From contig NZ_JBIVRB010000019.1 in the NCBI RefSeq assembly GCF_044755465.1, forward strand, positions 1 to 64,000: a DNA stretch of 64,000 nt, written 5' to 3'. Under the pieces are notes generated by a model. It saw nothing but the letters and a program-made list of their open reading frames with translations. It did no database searches and was not told where the DNA came from. Position numbers and translations under genes: made by a program. The stretch's first letter is position 1. Each line of letters begins with the position of its first letter. Source of the stretch: Peterkaempfera sp044755465. GTDB taxonomy: Bacteria; Actinomycetota; Actinomycetes; Streptomycetales; Streptomycetaceae. Shown piece by piece: positions 1 to 8,312 of this stretch.

Positions 1-155
1 GGTTGCTCCCCCGTATAAAAGTGGCCCCGCCCCCCCTTTGGTTCCCCGGGCCCCCCCCCCCCGCCCCCCGGGGGGGCCCCCCCCCCCCCCCGGGCCGGGG
101 CCCGGGGGGGCCCCCCCCCGGGGGGGGGGGGGGGCCCCGACGGGGCCGGTCGGGA
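1..155. other. Low-quality contig end
   Basis: Runs of up to 14 identical C or G bases alternate here with almost no other sequence. This is not seen anywhere else in the window and sits at the window edge, just after the 3' end of the permease gene. It looks like assembly or sequencing error at a contig end. No gene or site can be read in it. Confidence 0.8.
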
Positions 156-1607
156 TCAGGTGAGGTGGAGGGCCGGCATCAGGTAGTAGAAGGCGAAGAC
201 CGCCGCCACGCCGTAGAGCGGGATCGGCACCTCGCGGCCCCGGCCGGTGGCCAGGCGGAGCACGCAGAAGGTCAGGAAGCCGATGCCGATGCCATTGGTG
301 ATCGAGTAGGTGAACGGCATGACCACCATGGTCAGGAACGCCGGGACCGCGATCGTCCAGTCGGTCCAGTCGATGTCACGGATGCTGTTGGCCAGGATCA
401 GGAAGCCCACCGCCACCAGCGCCGGGGTGGCCGCCTGGGCCGGGACCATGGTGGCCAGCGGAGTGAGGAAGAGCGCCACCGCGAACAGGGCGCCGGTGAT
501 CACGCTGGCGAAGCCGGTCCTGGCGCCCTCGCCGACGCCCGCCGTGGACTCCACGAAGCAGGTGTTGGCCGAGCAGGACGCGCCGCCGCCGGCGGCGGTG
601 GCGATGCCGTCGATCATCAGCACCCGGTTCATGGCGGGCAGGTCGCCGTTCTCGTCCAGCAGCTTGGCCTCGTCGCTGACGCCGAGGATGGTGCCCATCG
701 CGTCGAAGAAGCAGGACAGCAGCACGGTGAAGACGAAGAGGATGCCGGTGAGCACCCCGACCTCGTGGAACCCGCCGAACAGGCTGACCTTGCCGACCAG
801 TCCGAAGTCCGGCATGGCGACCGGGTTGCCCGGCCACTTGGGCACGGTCAGACCCCAGCTCGCCGGGCTGAGGTGGGCGACGGAGTCGACGATCACCGCC
901 AGCACGGTCATCACCACGATGCTGAGCAGGATGGCGCCGGGGACCTTGCGGACCAGCAGCACCAGGGTCAGCAGCACCCCGAGTACGAAGATCAGTACCG
1001 GCCAGCCGTTGAGGTGGCCGGTGGCACCCAGCTGAAGCGGGACGGTGGTGTGGGCCGCGTCCGGGATGCGGCTGACGAAGCCGGAGTCGACCAGCCCGAT
1101 CAGGGTGATGAAGAGGCCGATGCCGATGGCGATGGCCTTGCGCAGGCCGATCGGCACCGCCGCCATCACCCGCTCCCGCAGGCCGGTGGCGACCAGCACC
1201 ATGATCGCGAGGCCGGCCAGTACGACCATGCCCATCGCGTCCGGCCAGCTCATCCTGGGGGCGAGCTGGAGGGCGACCACGGTGTTGACGCCGAGGCCGG
1301 CGGCGAGCGCGATCGGCACATTGCCGATGACGCCCATCAGCAGCGTGGTGAGCGCCGCGATCAGCACGGTGGCGGTGGCCAGCTGGCCGCCGGACAGGTG
1401 GTGACCGAATTTGTCCGTGCCGGCGGACAGAATGATCGGGTTCAACACGATGATGTACGCCATCGTGAAGAAGGTGGCGACACCGCCCCGGATCTCGCGG
1501 GGGACGGAGGAGCCGCGCTCGGTGATCCGGAAGAAACGGTCGAGCGCGTTCTTCGGGGGCGGGGCGGACTCGGGCGACTTGGCCGTCGACGTGGCCAGCG
1601 TGGGCAT
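156..1607 (-). CDS. NCS2 family nucleobase permease (AzgA/PbuG-like)
   Basis: A 483-residue polytopic membrane protein, the usual length for the AzgA-like branch of NCS2 (nucleobase:cation symporters for adenine, guanine or hypoxanthine). After a hydrophilic N terminus (about 1-45) comes the family opening with TFFTMAYIIVLNPIIL, followed by alternating hydrophobic spans to the C terminus. The mid-protein stretch around GGGASCSANTCFVEST matches the substrate-site region of this family. It acts in the cytoplasmic membrane and imports purine bases for salvage; the exact base cannot be told. It is divergent from the DUF2530 gene, an arrangement common in streptomycetes. Confidence 0.9.
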   Translation of the reverse strand: MPTLATSTAKSPESAPPPKNALDRFFRITERGSSVPREIRGGVATFFTMAYIIVLNPIILSAGTDKFGHHLSGGQLATATVLIAALTTLLMGVIGNVPIALAAGLGVNTVVALQLAPRMSWPDAMGMVVLAGLAIMVLVATGLRERVMAAVPIGLRKAIAIGIGLFITLIGLVDSGFVSRIPDAAHTTVPLQLGATGHLNGWPVLIFVLGVLLTLVLLVRKVPGAILLSIVVMTVLAVIVDSVAHLSPASWGLTVPKWPGNPVAMPDFGLVGKVSLFGGFHEVGVLTGILFVFTVLLSCFFDAMGTILGVSDEAKLLDENGDLPAMNRVLMIDGIATAAGGGASCSANTCFVESTAGVGEGARTGFASVITGALFAVALFLTPLATMVPAQAATPALVAVGFLILANSIRDIDWTDWTIAVPAFLTMVVMPFTYSITNGIGIGFLTFCVLRLATGRGREVPIPLYGVAAVFAFYYLMPALHLT

Positions 1608-1888
1608 GCGGGCGTCCTCGGTCGAATGGAGGGGCTACGGGCTGCGCACCCTGGGCGCTGGTGGCCGGGTGACGGTCCGGTCAAGACGACACGCCGAATA
1701 GAACCGGACACTTCAGTATGTATTCCTGGTCGGCCAGACGCTATCTTCGCGCGTAGAGAGATCAACAGCCGAAGCCCCGGCCCGGCGCCCCCTGCCGCCC
1801 CCGCGCCACCCCCGGCCCGTACGCTTGCCGGGGCCCGTACGCTGGGCCCGCCATCGACACCCCAGCCGCACCCGGAGAGGGCGGAACC
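1608..1888. promoter_or_regulatory. Divergent promoter region
   Basis: About 280 bases lie between the divergent permease and DUF2530 starts. The part at about 1690-1775 is clearly more AT-rich than its surroundings and probably holds the permease promoter. I cannot place -35/-10 boxes with confidence, and see no riboswitch fold. Confidence 0.35.
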
Positions 1889-2155
1889 ATGGACAAGCCC
1901 GCACTGCGCCCCGCCCCCGAACCGCTGGAGGCGAACGATGTCGCCATCGTCACCGGCGGCACCGTCCTGTGGTTCGTGGGCTTCCTGGTACTGATCCCCT
2001 TCCACACCCGGCTCTCGCACTCCGGGCACGGCCTCTGGCCGTGGACCTGCCTGGCCGGGGCCGGGCTCGGCCTGATCGGCATCTGGTACTGCCGGGGCCG
2101 CCGGGACGCCATCCGCCGCTCCCGCGCCGCCGCCGAGGACGCCCCGACCGGCTGA
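1889..2155 (+). CDS. DUF2530 small membrane protein
   Basis: An 88-residue protein with two transmembrane segments (about 20-40 and 50-68) and a basic C-terminal tail with GRRDAIRR. It matches the actinobacterial DUF2530 family, including the PEPLEANDV opening and the TCLAGAGLGLIGIWY second helix. The start is preceded by GGAGAGGGCGG. Function is unknown. The gene lies divergently next to the NCS2 permease, as in other streptomycetes. Confidence 0.85.
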   Translation: MDKPALRPAPEPLEANDVAIVTGGTVLWFVGFLVLIPFHTRLSHSGHGLWPWTCLAGAGLGLIGIWYCRGRRDAIRRSRAAAEDAPTG

Positions 2156-2222
2156 GCCCCGCGCCCCGCCACGGCCCGCCGGGTACGGCGGAACGCGTCG
2201 GCGCGCCCGTATGGTCGGACGC

Positions 2223-4727
2223 ATGACCGAACGGCCGCCGCACGCCGCCGACCCGCGCCCCGCCGACACCGAGCCCGCCGACACCCCGCCCGCCCGCACC
2301 GAGCCCACCGACACCCCGCCCGCCCGCACCGAGCCCGCCGACATCGCGCGCCCCGGCGGCCTGACCGCGGCCGAGGTCGCGCAGCGGGTCGCCCGGGGCG
2401 AGGTCAACGACGTCCCCGTACGCTCCAGCCGCTCCGCCGCCGAGATCGTCCGGGCCAATGTGCTGACCCGGTTCAATGCGATCATCGGCCTGCTCTTCCT
2501 GGTCATCCTGTGCGTAGGACCGATCCAGGACGGACTCTTCGGCTTTGTGATCGTGGCCAACACCGGCATCGGCATCATCCAGGAGCTGCGCGCCAAGCGG
2601 ACCCTGGACGGCCTGGCGGTCATCGGCGAGGCCCGCCCCCGGGTCCGCCGCGACGGGCAGCAGCAGGAGATCGCCGTCACCGCGATCGTGCTGCATGACA
2701 CCGTGCTGCTCGGCGCCGGGGACAAGGTCGTGGTGGACGGCACCGTGAGCGAGGCCGAAGGGCTGGAGGTCGACGAGTCGCTGCTCACCGGCGAGGCCGA
2801 CCCCGTACTCAAGCGGCCCGGCGACCCGGTGATGTCCGGCAGCTTCGTGACCGCCGGCTCCGGCGCGTTCACCGCCACCCGGGTCGGCCGCAAGGCGTAC
2901 GCGGCGCAGCTGGCGGCGGAGGCCAGCCGCTTCACCCTGGTCCGCTCCGAGCTGCGTACCGGCATCGACACCATCCTGCGGTACGTCACCTATCTGCTGC
3001 TGCCCACCGCCCTCGGGCTGGTGGTCAGCCAGCTGGTGGTGGGGCGCGACGACTGGCGGGAGGCGGTGCGCCGTACGGTGGCGGGCATCGTGCCGATGGT
3101 GCCGGAGGGCCTGGTGCTGCTGACCTCGGTGGCCTTCGCGGTCGGCGTGGTACGGCTGGGGCGGCGGCAGTGCCTGGTGCAGGAGCTGCCCGCCATCGAG
3201 GGCCTGGCCCGGGTGGACACCGTCTGCCTCGACAAGACCGGCACCCTCACCGAGGGCGGCATGGACGTCGCGGAGCTGCGCGCGCTGGACGGCAGCCCGC
3301 CGGACGCCGCACAGCGGGCCCTGGTCGCGCTCGGCTCGACCGACCCGCGCCCCAACGCCTCCATGCGGGCCGTCCTCGACGCCTATCCCGCCGGGGCGTC
3401 CGACGGCGCGGGCTGGCGGGTGCTGGACGCCGCGCCGTTCTCCTCCGCCCGCAAGTGGAGCGGCGCCCGGCTGGCCGAACCGGGCGGCGGCGAGGCCACC
3501 TGGCTGCTCGGCGCCCCCGACGTACTGCTGCCCGCCGGCCACCCCGTGCTGGCGCAGGTGGACGAGCTGGGCGCCGAGGGCCTGCGGGTGCTGCTGCTCG
3601 GACGCGGCGAGACCCCGCTGACCGCCCCCGACCCGGCGGGCGGGCTGGCCCCGCAGGCGCTGCTGGTGCTCCGGCAGCGGCTGCGCCGGGACGCGGCCGC
3701 CACGCTGCGCTACTTCGCGGAGCAGGGGGTGGCGGTCAAGGTGATCTCCGGTGACAACGCGCTGTCGGTGGGCGCGGTCGCCGCCACCCTCGGGCTGCCC
3801 GGCGCGGCCGACCCGGTGGACGCCCGTACGCTGCCGGTCGCTGCGGAGCGGCCGACCACCCCGGAGCTGTCGGCCGCACCAGAGCAGCTGGCCGAGGTGG
3901 TGGACGGCCACGCGGTCTTCGGCCGGGTCACCCCGCAGCAGAAGCGGGACCTGGTCGGCGCGCTCCAGTCGCGCGGCCACACCGTGGCGATGACCGGCGA
4001 CGGCGTCAACGACGTGCTGGCGCTGAAGGACGCCGACATCGGCGTGGCGATGGGCTCCGGCAGCGAGGCCACCCGGGCGGTGGCGCAGATCGTGCTGCTG
4101 GACAACAGCTTCGCCACCCTGCCGACGGTGGTCGCGGAGGGCCGCCGGGTGATCGGCAACATCGAGCGGGTGGCCAACCTCTTCCTGGTCAAGACGGTGT
4201 ACTCGGTGCTGCTGGCCCTGCTGGTGATCTGCACCCGGGTGCCGTACCCGTTCCTGCCCCGGCACTCCACGGTGCTCTCCGGGCTGACCATCGGCATCCC
4301 GGCGTTCTTCCTGGCGCTGGCGCCGAACGGCGAACGGGCCCGCTCCGGCTTCGTACGGCGGGTGCTGCGGCTGGCACTGCCCGGCGGGGTGATCGCCGGG
4401 GCGGCCACCTTCACGGCGTACCTGCTGGCCCGAGCGGACCACGCCACCGGCCGCGAGGCGGACACCAGCGTGGCGACGCTCACCCTCTTCCTGGTCGCGC
4501 TCTGGGTGCTGGCCATCGTCGCCCGGCCCTACACCTGGTGGCGCGTCGTGCTGATCCTCACCATGGCGGCCGGGTTCGCCCTGGTGCTGACCGTCCCCTG
4601 GCTCTCCGACTTCTTCCAGCTCTCCCTCCAGGGCACCCGCGACCCGCTGACCGGCGCCGCCGTCGCCGTGGTCGCCGCGGCCCTGCTGGAGACCGCCTGG
4701 TATCTGGTGAACAAGCGCTTGCCCTGA
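2223..4727 (+). CDS. P-type cation-transporting ATPase, CtpE-like
   Basis: A complete P-type ATPase of about 834 residues. It has the actuator-domain TGE motif (LLTGEADP), the M4 motif PMVPEGLVLLTS, the phosphorylation loop DKTGTLT and the hinge TGDGVND. The PEGLVLLTS and LVQELPAIEGLARVD sequences are typical of the mycobacterial CtpE branch, which has been linked to calcium uptake; calcium here is inference. There is no N-terminal heavy-metal-binding domain. The first ~45 residues contain a Pro/Thr/Glu repeat (about four copies of a PARTEP/ADTEP unit) that may be length-variable. ATG 2223 is preferred over in-frame ATG 2211; neither has a strong ribosome site. Confidence 0.85.
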   Translation: MTERPPHAADPRPADTEPADTPPARTEPTDTPPARTEPADIARPGGLTAAEVAQRVARGEVNDVPVRSSRSAAEIVRANVLTRFNAIIGLLFLVILCVGPIQDGLFGFVIVANTGIGIIQELRAKRTLDGLAVIGEARPRVRRDGQQQEIAVTAIVLHDTVLLGAGDKVVVDGTVSEAEGLEVDESLLTGEADPVLKRPGDPVMSGSFVTAGSGAFTATRVGRKAYAAQLAAEASRFTLVRSELRTGIDTILRYVTYLLLPTALGLVVSQLVVGRDDWREAVRRTVAGIVPMVPEGLVLLTSVAFAVGVVRLGRRQCLVQELPAIEGLARVDTVCLDKTGTLTEGGMDVAELRALDGSPPDAAQRALVALGSTDPRPNASMRAVLDAYPAGASDGAGWRVLDAAPFSSARKWSGARLAEPGGGEATWLLGAPDVLLPAGHPVLAQVDELGAEGLRVLLLGRGETPLTAPDPAGGLAPQALLVLRQRLRRDAAATLRYFAEQGVAVKVISGDNALSVGAVAATLGLPGAADPVDARTLPVAAERPTTPELSAAPEQLAEVVDGHAVFGRVTPQQKRDLVGALQSRGHTVAMTGDGVNDVLALKDADIGVAMGSGSEATRAVAQIVLLDNSFATLPTVVAEGRRVIGNIERVANLFLVKTVYSVLLALLVICTRVPYPFLPRHSTVLSGLTIGIPAFFLALAPNGERARSGFVRRVLRLALPGGVIAGAATFTAYLLARADHATGREADTSVATLTLFLVALWVLAIVARPYTWWRVVLILTMAAGFALVLTVPWLSDFFQLSLQGTRDPLTGAAVAVVAAALLETAWYLVNKRLP

Positions 4728-4822
4728 CCCCCCGAGGCGGCGGGGCCGGCCCGGCTCCGATGGCACGGGAGGGTCCGCCCGTTCACCCGTTCGAGTGGTA
4801 TCCGATGCGGGCTCGGGGCATC

Positions 4823-4852
4823 CTTGAATCAACGCAGTACGCTTGATTCAAG
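4823..4852. promoter_or_regulatory. Perfect inverted repeat, likely operator of the XRE-ImmA gene
   Basis: CTTGAATCAA (4823-4832) and TTGATTCAAG (4843-4852) are exact reverse complements with a 10-base spacer, so the arm centres are 20 bases or about two helical turns apart. The right arm ends just before the AGGAGG ribosome site at 4854-4859 of a gene with an XRE DNA-binding domain. Both arms are AT-rich in a very GC-rich genome. Autoregulation by the downstream protein is inferred. Confidence 0.75.
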
Positions 4853-4865
4853 CAGGAGGTGGGGG

Positions 4866-6116
4866 ATGGATCTCAAGGCCATAGGGGCCCGGATCACCCG
4901 GGAGCGGGAGCGGGCCGGGCTGAGCCAGCGGGAGCTGGCCGCTCGGGCGGACCTCTCCCAGTCGACGCTCAACCGCATGGAGCTGGGCACCCGCGCCACC
5001 GCGTCGGTCGCTGAGCTGGACCGCATCGCACGCGCCCTCGAACTGCCGCTGCGCGCCCTGACCAGGGACAGCCCGGTGCACGACCGGATGCAGGTGGCCG
5101 CTCGGGCCGCCATGGGCGCGGAGGCGGACCGGGAGCGCGCGGCGAGGACCGCAGGCGACATTCTGGCGCTCGACGACCGGTTGGACGCACTCGGCATCGC
5201 ATCCGCCACCTCCCCGCTCCCCGCCGACCGGCTCCCCCCGCTGCCCCCGGTGGCGCTCTCCCCCGAGCAGCAGGGGCAGCAGCTGGCCGACGCGGTGCGC
5301 CGCTCCTTCGGCCTGGGCGGCAATCCGATCCCTGACCTGGCCGAGTTCGCGGAGCTGTCCCTGGGCCTGGACACCGCGACGCTCGCCCTGCCCAGGGCGG
5401 TGTCCGGCTTCACCGCCCTGGACCCGGTCCGGCACGTCACCCTGGTCGTGGTCAACACCCACGACGTAAGGGAACGCCAGCGCTTCACCCTCGCCCACGA
5501 GATCGCGCACACCCTGTTCGGCGACGGCGTCCAGGCCCACCATCTGACCTCCGCCCGGACGCCCGCCGAGGAGCGCTCCGACGCCTTCGCCCGCCATCTG
5601 CTCGCCCCGACCGACGGCATCCGCCGCCAGTTGGGCCCAGGCGCCGACGACGCGGCCGAACCGCTCGGCCTGCGGGTCTGTGCCCTGTTGGCCAGGCACT
5701 TCGGTATCAGTCCCACCGCCATGCTCGTCCAGCTCAAGCGGATGGGGCTGATCTCCACCCAGGAGCAGCAGGAGTTCACCGGCCTCTCCGGGCGGCAGTT
5801 GGCCTGGCGCTTCGGCTGGGGCCCGCAGTACGACGACGAGGCTGCGGCGGCCCAGCAGGTGCGGGCGCCGCGCCGCATCCTGGAGCGCGCGGTCAACGCC
5901 TACCGCGAGGGCCGGATCGGGGTCCGCGCGGTCGCGGCGCTGGACGGTGCCGACCCCCGGGAGACCGAGGCGGCGCTACGGGCAGCCGGCATCACCCCCG
6001 CCGAGCCACCGCCCGCCCGCCGGATGAACCTCCAGGCCCTGCTGGCCCGTAGGCGCGAGGCCCCTGCCGGGCCGGGCGGCGTGGCCGCCGAGGGCGATGG
6101 GACAGACCGGCGGTGA
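4866..6116 (+). CDS. XRE-family HTH protein with ImmA/IrrE metallopeptidase domain
   Basis: A 416-residue two-domain protein. Residues 5-62 are an XRE helix-turn-helix. Residues about 185-300 form an ImmA/IrrE (COG2856) zinc peptidase with HEIAH at 211-215. Proteins of this design are DNA-binding repressors that can act as, or be inactivated by, site-specific proteolysis in phage, ICE and stress systems. ATG 4866 follows AGGAGGTGGGG; an in-frame TTG at 4824 lies inside the operator and is rejected. The next gene overlaps by four bases (GTGA), so the two proteins are almost certainly made together. This suggests a two-part system in which this protein controls or neutralises the PIN-like protein. 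Confidence 0.88.
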   Translation: MDLKAIGARITRERERAGLSQRELAARADLSQSTLNRMELGTRATASVAELDRIARALELPLRALTRDSPVHDRMQVAARAAMGAEADRERAARTAGDILALDDRLDALGIASATSPLPADRLPPLPPVALSPEQQGQQLADAVRRSFGLGGNPIPDLAEFAELSLGLDTATLALPRAVSGFTALDPVRHVTLVVVNTHDVRERQRFTLAHEIAHTLFGDGVQAHHLTSARTPAEERSDAFARHLLAPTDGIRRQLGPGADDAAEPLGLRVCALLARHFGISPTAMLVQLKRMGLISTQEQQEFTGLSGRQLAWRFGWGPQYDDEAAAAQQVRAPRRILERAVNAYREGRIGVRAVAALDGADPRETEAALRAAGITPAEPPPARRMNLQALLARRREAPAGPGGVAAEGDGTDRR

Positions 6117-6766
6117 CCGGCACGGGGGGCGGGGCGGGGGGAGACGGGGCGGGAGCCGGGGCGGCGGACGCGCTCTGCGTGCTCGACGCCGTCGTGTGCG
6201 TGCACTTCGCCGGTGCCAATCTGGTACCGGTGCTCACCACGGCCCTGGCCTCCGCTGGTTTCACGCTGCTGGTGCCGCAGGAGGTCTGCGACGAAGTGCG
6301 CCGCAAGGACGCCAAGTACCCGGGGCTCGCCAAGCGCTGGGCCGCGCTGGAGCGCAGCCGTCAGGTGCAGGTGCTGCCCCGGCTGGAGTTGGCCACGGCA
6401 CCCGCCCGGGTCATCGACGTCCTGGAGGAGATCCGGGATCTGGATTTCGAGCAGGCCCTGCTCGACTCCCGGGATCTGGGCGAGCATGTGGTCATCGCCC
6501 AGGGCGTGCACCTCAAGGAGCAGGGTCGGGCGGTGGCCCTGCTCATCGATGACGGAGGCGGGCAGCGGGCCGCACGCCGCTGGGACATGGACATCCTCAC
6601 CATGGAGGACGTCCTGATGCTGGCGCTGTACGCCGGCCGCTTCGCCGCCTTGGACGACCTGCGCGGTGCGTACCGCAGACTGCGGGAGTACGGCGACGGT
6701 CTGCCCGACTTCCAGCAGACGGCCCTGCCTGCGGCGTTTCGGGCCTGGGTGGCCGACGGCCCCTGA
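6113..6766 (+). CDS. PIN-like nuclease domain protein
   Basis: A 217-residue protein with a Gly/Ala-rich head (1-19) and then a PIN-like fold. Candidate metal ligands are D25 in VLDAVV, E57/E61 in PQEVCDEV, E124 in DLGEHVVIA and D146-D147 in LLIDDGGG. PIN domains are usually RNases and often toxins. COG2856 proteins such as the upstream one are frequently encoded beside PIN-like proteins. GTG start 6113 overlaps the upstream stop by four bases. A toxin-antitoxin or defence role is inference; the PIN assignment rests on motif spacing only. Confidence 0.65.
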   Translation: MTGTGGGAGGDGAGAGAADALCVLDAVVCVHFAGANLVPVLTTALASAGFTLLVPQEVCDEVRRKDAKYPGLAKRWAALERSRQVQVLPRLELATAPARVIDVLEEIRDLDFEQALLDSRDLGEHVVIAQGVHLKEQGRAVALLIDDGGGQRAARRWDMDILTMEDVLMLALYAGRFAALDDLRGAYRRLREYGDGLPDFQQTALPAAFRAWVADGP

Positions 6767-6873
6767 GACACCGGGCCCGGCTCAGGTCGTGGTGGTTGCC
6801 GCAGGGCGGTTTGCGGTACGCGGGGGGCGAACGGGCTCGCTGTGGGGGAGGGCCGGGTCGCAGAGTGGTGGCC

Positions 6874-7635
6874 ATGCCGAACCGAGTAGCCGTGCTGTCC
6901 GACATCCACGGAGTGCTGCCCGCCCTGGAGGCGGTGCTCGCCGAGCCCGACGTACGCGCCGCCGACCGGGTCGTGCTGACCGGGGACCTCACCGCCGGGC
7001 CGCAGCCCGCCGAGGTCCTCGACCGGCTGACCGGGCTGGGCGACCGGGCCGTCTGGATCAGCGGCAACGCCGACCGCGAGCTGCTGGAGTACCGCCGGGG
7101 CGAGCGCGACACCATCCCCGACCCGATCGCCCCCTGGGCCGCCGAGCAGTTGCGCGCCGACCACCTGGCGCTGCTCGCCGGGCTGCCGCGCTCGCTGGTG
7201 CTGCCGGTGACCGGCCTGGGCGAGGTGCTGTTCTGCCACGCCACGCCCAGGGACGACGAGGAGGTGGTGCTGGTCGACTCCCGCCTGGAGCGCTGGGCGG
7301 AGGTCTTCGCCGGGCTGGACGAGCAGGTCCGTACGGTGGTCTGCGGCCACACCCATATGCCGTTCGTCCGGCTCGCCCACGGTCGGCTGGTGGTCAACCC
7401 GGGCAGTGTCGGCATGCCCTACGGCCGGGCCGGGGCGCACTGGGCGCTGCTGGGCCCCGGGGTGGAGCTGCGCCGTACGGCCTTCGACGCCGAGGCCGCC
7501 GTGGCCCGGGTCAGCGCGGAGTCCGGCTACCCGGACATCGCGGAGTGGGCCGACTACTTCCTGCACGCCCGCGCGACCGACGCCGACGCCCTGGCCGCCT
7601 TCGGCCCCCGGGACGGGCGCACCGCCGCGCCCTGA
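6874..7635 (+). CDS. Metallophosphoesterase, YfcE/MPP superfamily
   Basis: A 253-residue calcineurin-like phosphoesterase with all metal motifs in order: SDIHG near the N terminus, TGDLTAGP, SGNADRE, CHATP and GHTHMPF, followed by NPGSVG. It probably hydrolyses phosphodiester or phosphomonoester bonds of small molecules; the substrate is unknown. ATG 6874 puts the first metal motif at residues 9-13, normal for the family; upstream in-frame codons only add an Arg/Gly-rich stretch. It has no obvious functional link to its neighbours. Confidence 0.88.
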   Translation: MPNRVAVLSDIHGVLPALEAVLAEPDVRAADRVVLTGDLTAGPQPAEVLDRLTGLGDRAVWISGNADRELLEYRRGERDTIPDPIAPWAAEQLRADHLALLAGLPRSLVLPVTGLGEVLFCHATPRDDEEVVLVDSRLERWAEVFAGLDEQVRTVVCGHTHMPFVRLAHGRLVVNPGSVGMPYGRAGAHWALLGPGVELRRTAFDAEAAVARVSAESGYPDIAEWADYFLHARATDADALAAFGPRDGRTAAP

Positions 7636-7673
7636 GCGCCCCGGGCGCCGGGGACGGCCCGCCGCTGCGGGCC

Positions 7674-7701
7674 GCGCTGCCCGGGTGCGTCGGGGCAGCG
7701 C
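7674..7701. terminator. Bidirectional stem-loop terminator candidate
   Basis: GCGCTGCCC (7674-7682) pairs perfectly with GGGCAGCGC (7693-7701) around a 10-base loop. It lies between the convergent phosphoesterase and small secreted protein genes. There is no U-tract, as usual in this GC-rich group. A direct repeat containing GGTGCTGGTCAGTGCG follows twice at about 7716-7750. Confidence 0.6.
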
Positions 7702-7742
7702 GGCGGCGGTGCGGCGGTGCTGGTCAGTGCGGGCGGTGCTGG

Positions 7743-7967
7743 TCAGTGCGTCAGCAGGTAGATGTAGCCGCCGGTGCCCGGCTGGCAGAGGAAGTTCGGC
7801 CCCCACAGCTGGTAGCCGGCCTGGCCCGCCGCCACGCACTGCTCCTGGGTGAGGTAGGCGCCGCGTACGGTGTAGGAGGGGTCGGCGCCGGCTGAGGTGG
7901 CGGTGCAGAGAGGGAGGACGGCGGCCGCTGCGGCGGTGACGGCGAGTGCGGCCAGACGGTGCTTCAT
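7743..7967 (-). CDS. Small secreted protein
   Basis: A 74-residue protein with a Sec signal peptide: MKHR, a hydrophobic Ala-rich core and a probable AGA-DP cleavage site near residue 28. The mature part has about 45 residues with two Cys (one disulfide possible) and many Gly/Tyr. ATG 7967 is set by AAAGGAG eight bases upstream; GTG 7973 is too close to that site. I do not recognise the family. It is divergent from the peptide-cluster regulator, so it may be a cluster edge gene or unrelated. Confidence 0.65.
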   Translation of the reverse strand: MKHRLAALAVTAAAAAVLPLCTATSAGADPSYTVRGAYLTQEQCVAAGQAGYQLWGPNFLCQPGTGGYIYLLTH

Positions 7968-8312
7968 GTGCACAGCTCCTTTCCGCCCGGCACCGGTGGC
8001 GCCGCACGGTCAGTCGAACCCGATGTGTGGGTGGTGCGAATGCGACGTGATGCTATCGAGGGCACCAGCCGCCCACAATAGGTCTACACCAGTGCGCGAG
8101 CGGCAGACCCGGCCCGACCTGCGAAGCCGCTCCGGATCACCGCCCCGACGGCTCCCCAGCAGCTCAGCGGCATCGCCCCGGCCATCCGGAGGCCCGTGGA
8201 TATTCGCGTGACATGGGTGTCGGGCAACGGCCGGATTGCCCTACGATCACGCCTGAGTCAGCAAAGTCGTACTCGTCGCTCACGCACGCCTTCCATCGGT
8301 CTCGGGGGTGAG
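7968..8312. promoter_or_regulatory. Divergent regulatory region with DasR/GntR-like dyad
   Basis: This 345-base gene-free stretch separates the small secreted protein from the regulator. At 8078-8093 the dyad ATAGGTCTACACCAGT matches 13 of 16 positions of the palindromic DasR consensus (ACTGGTCTAGACCAGT). DasR is the streptomycete GntR-type N-acetylglucosamine regulator. The match is by eye and other GntR proteins use similar dyads. No promoter boxes could be fixed. Confidence 0.35.

Noticed and set aside
1..155. G/C homopolymer blocks as telomere-like or structural DNA
   Set aside because: Streptomycete telomeres are palindromic hairpins, not homopolymers; sequence error at a contig end is far more likely.
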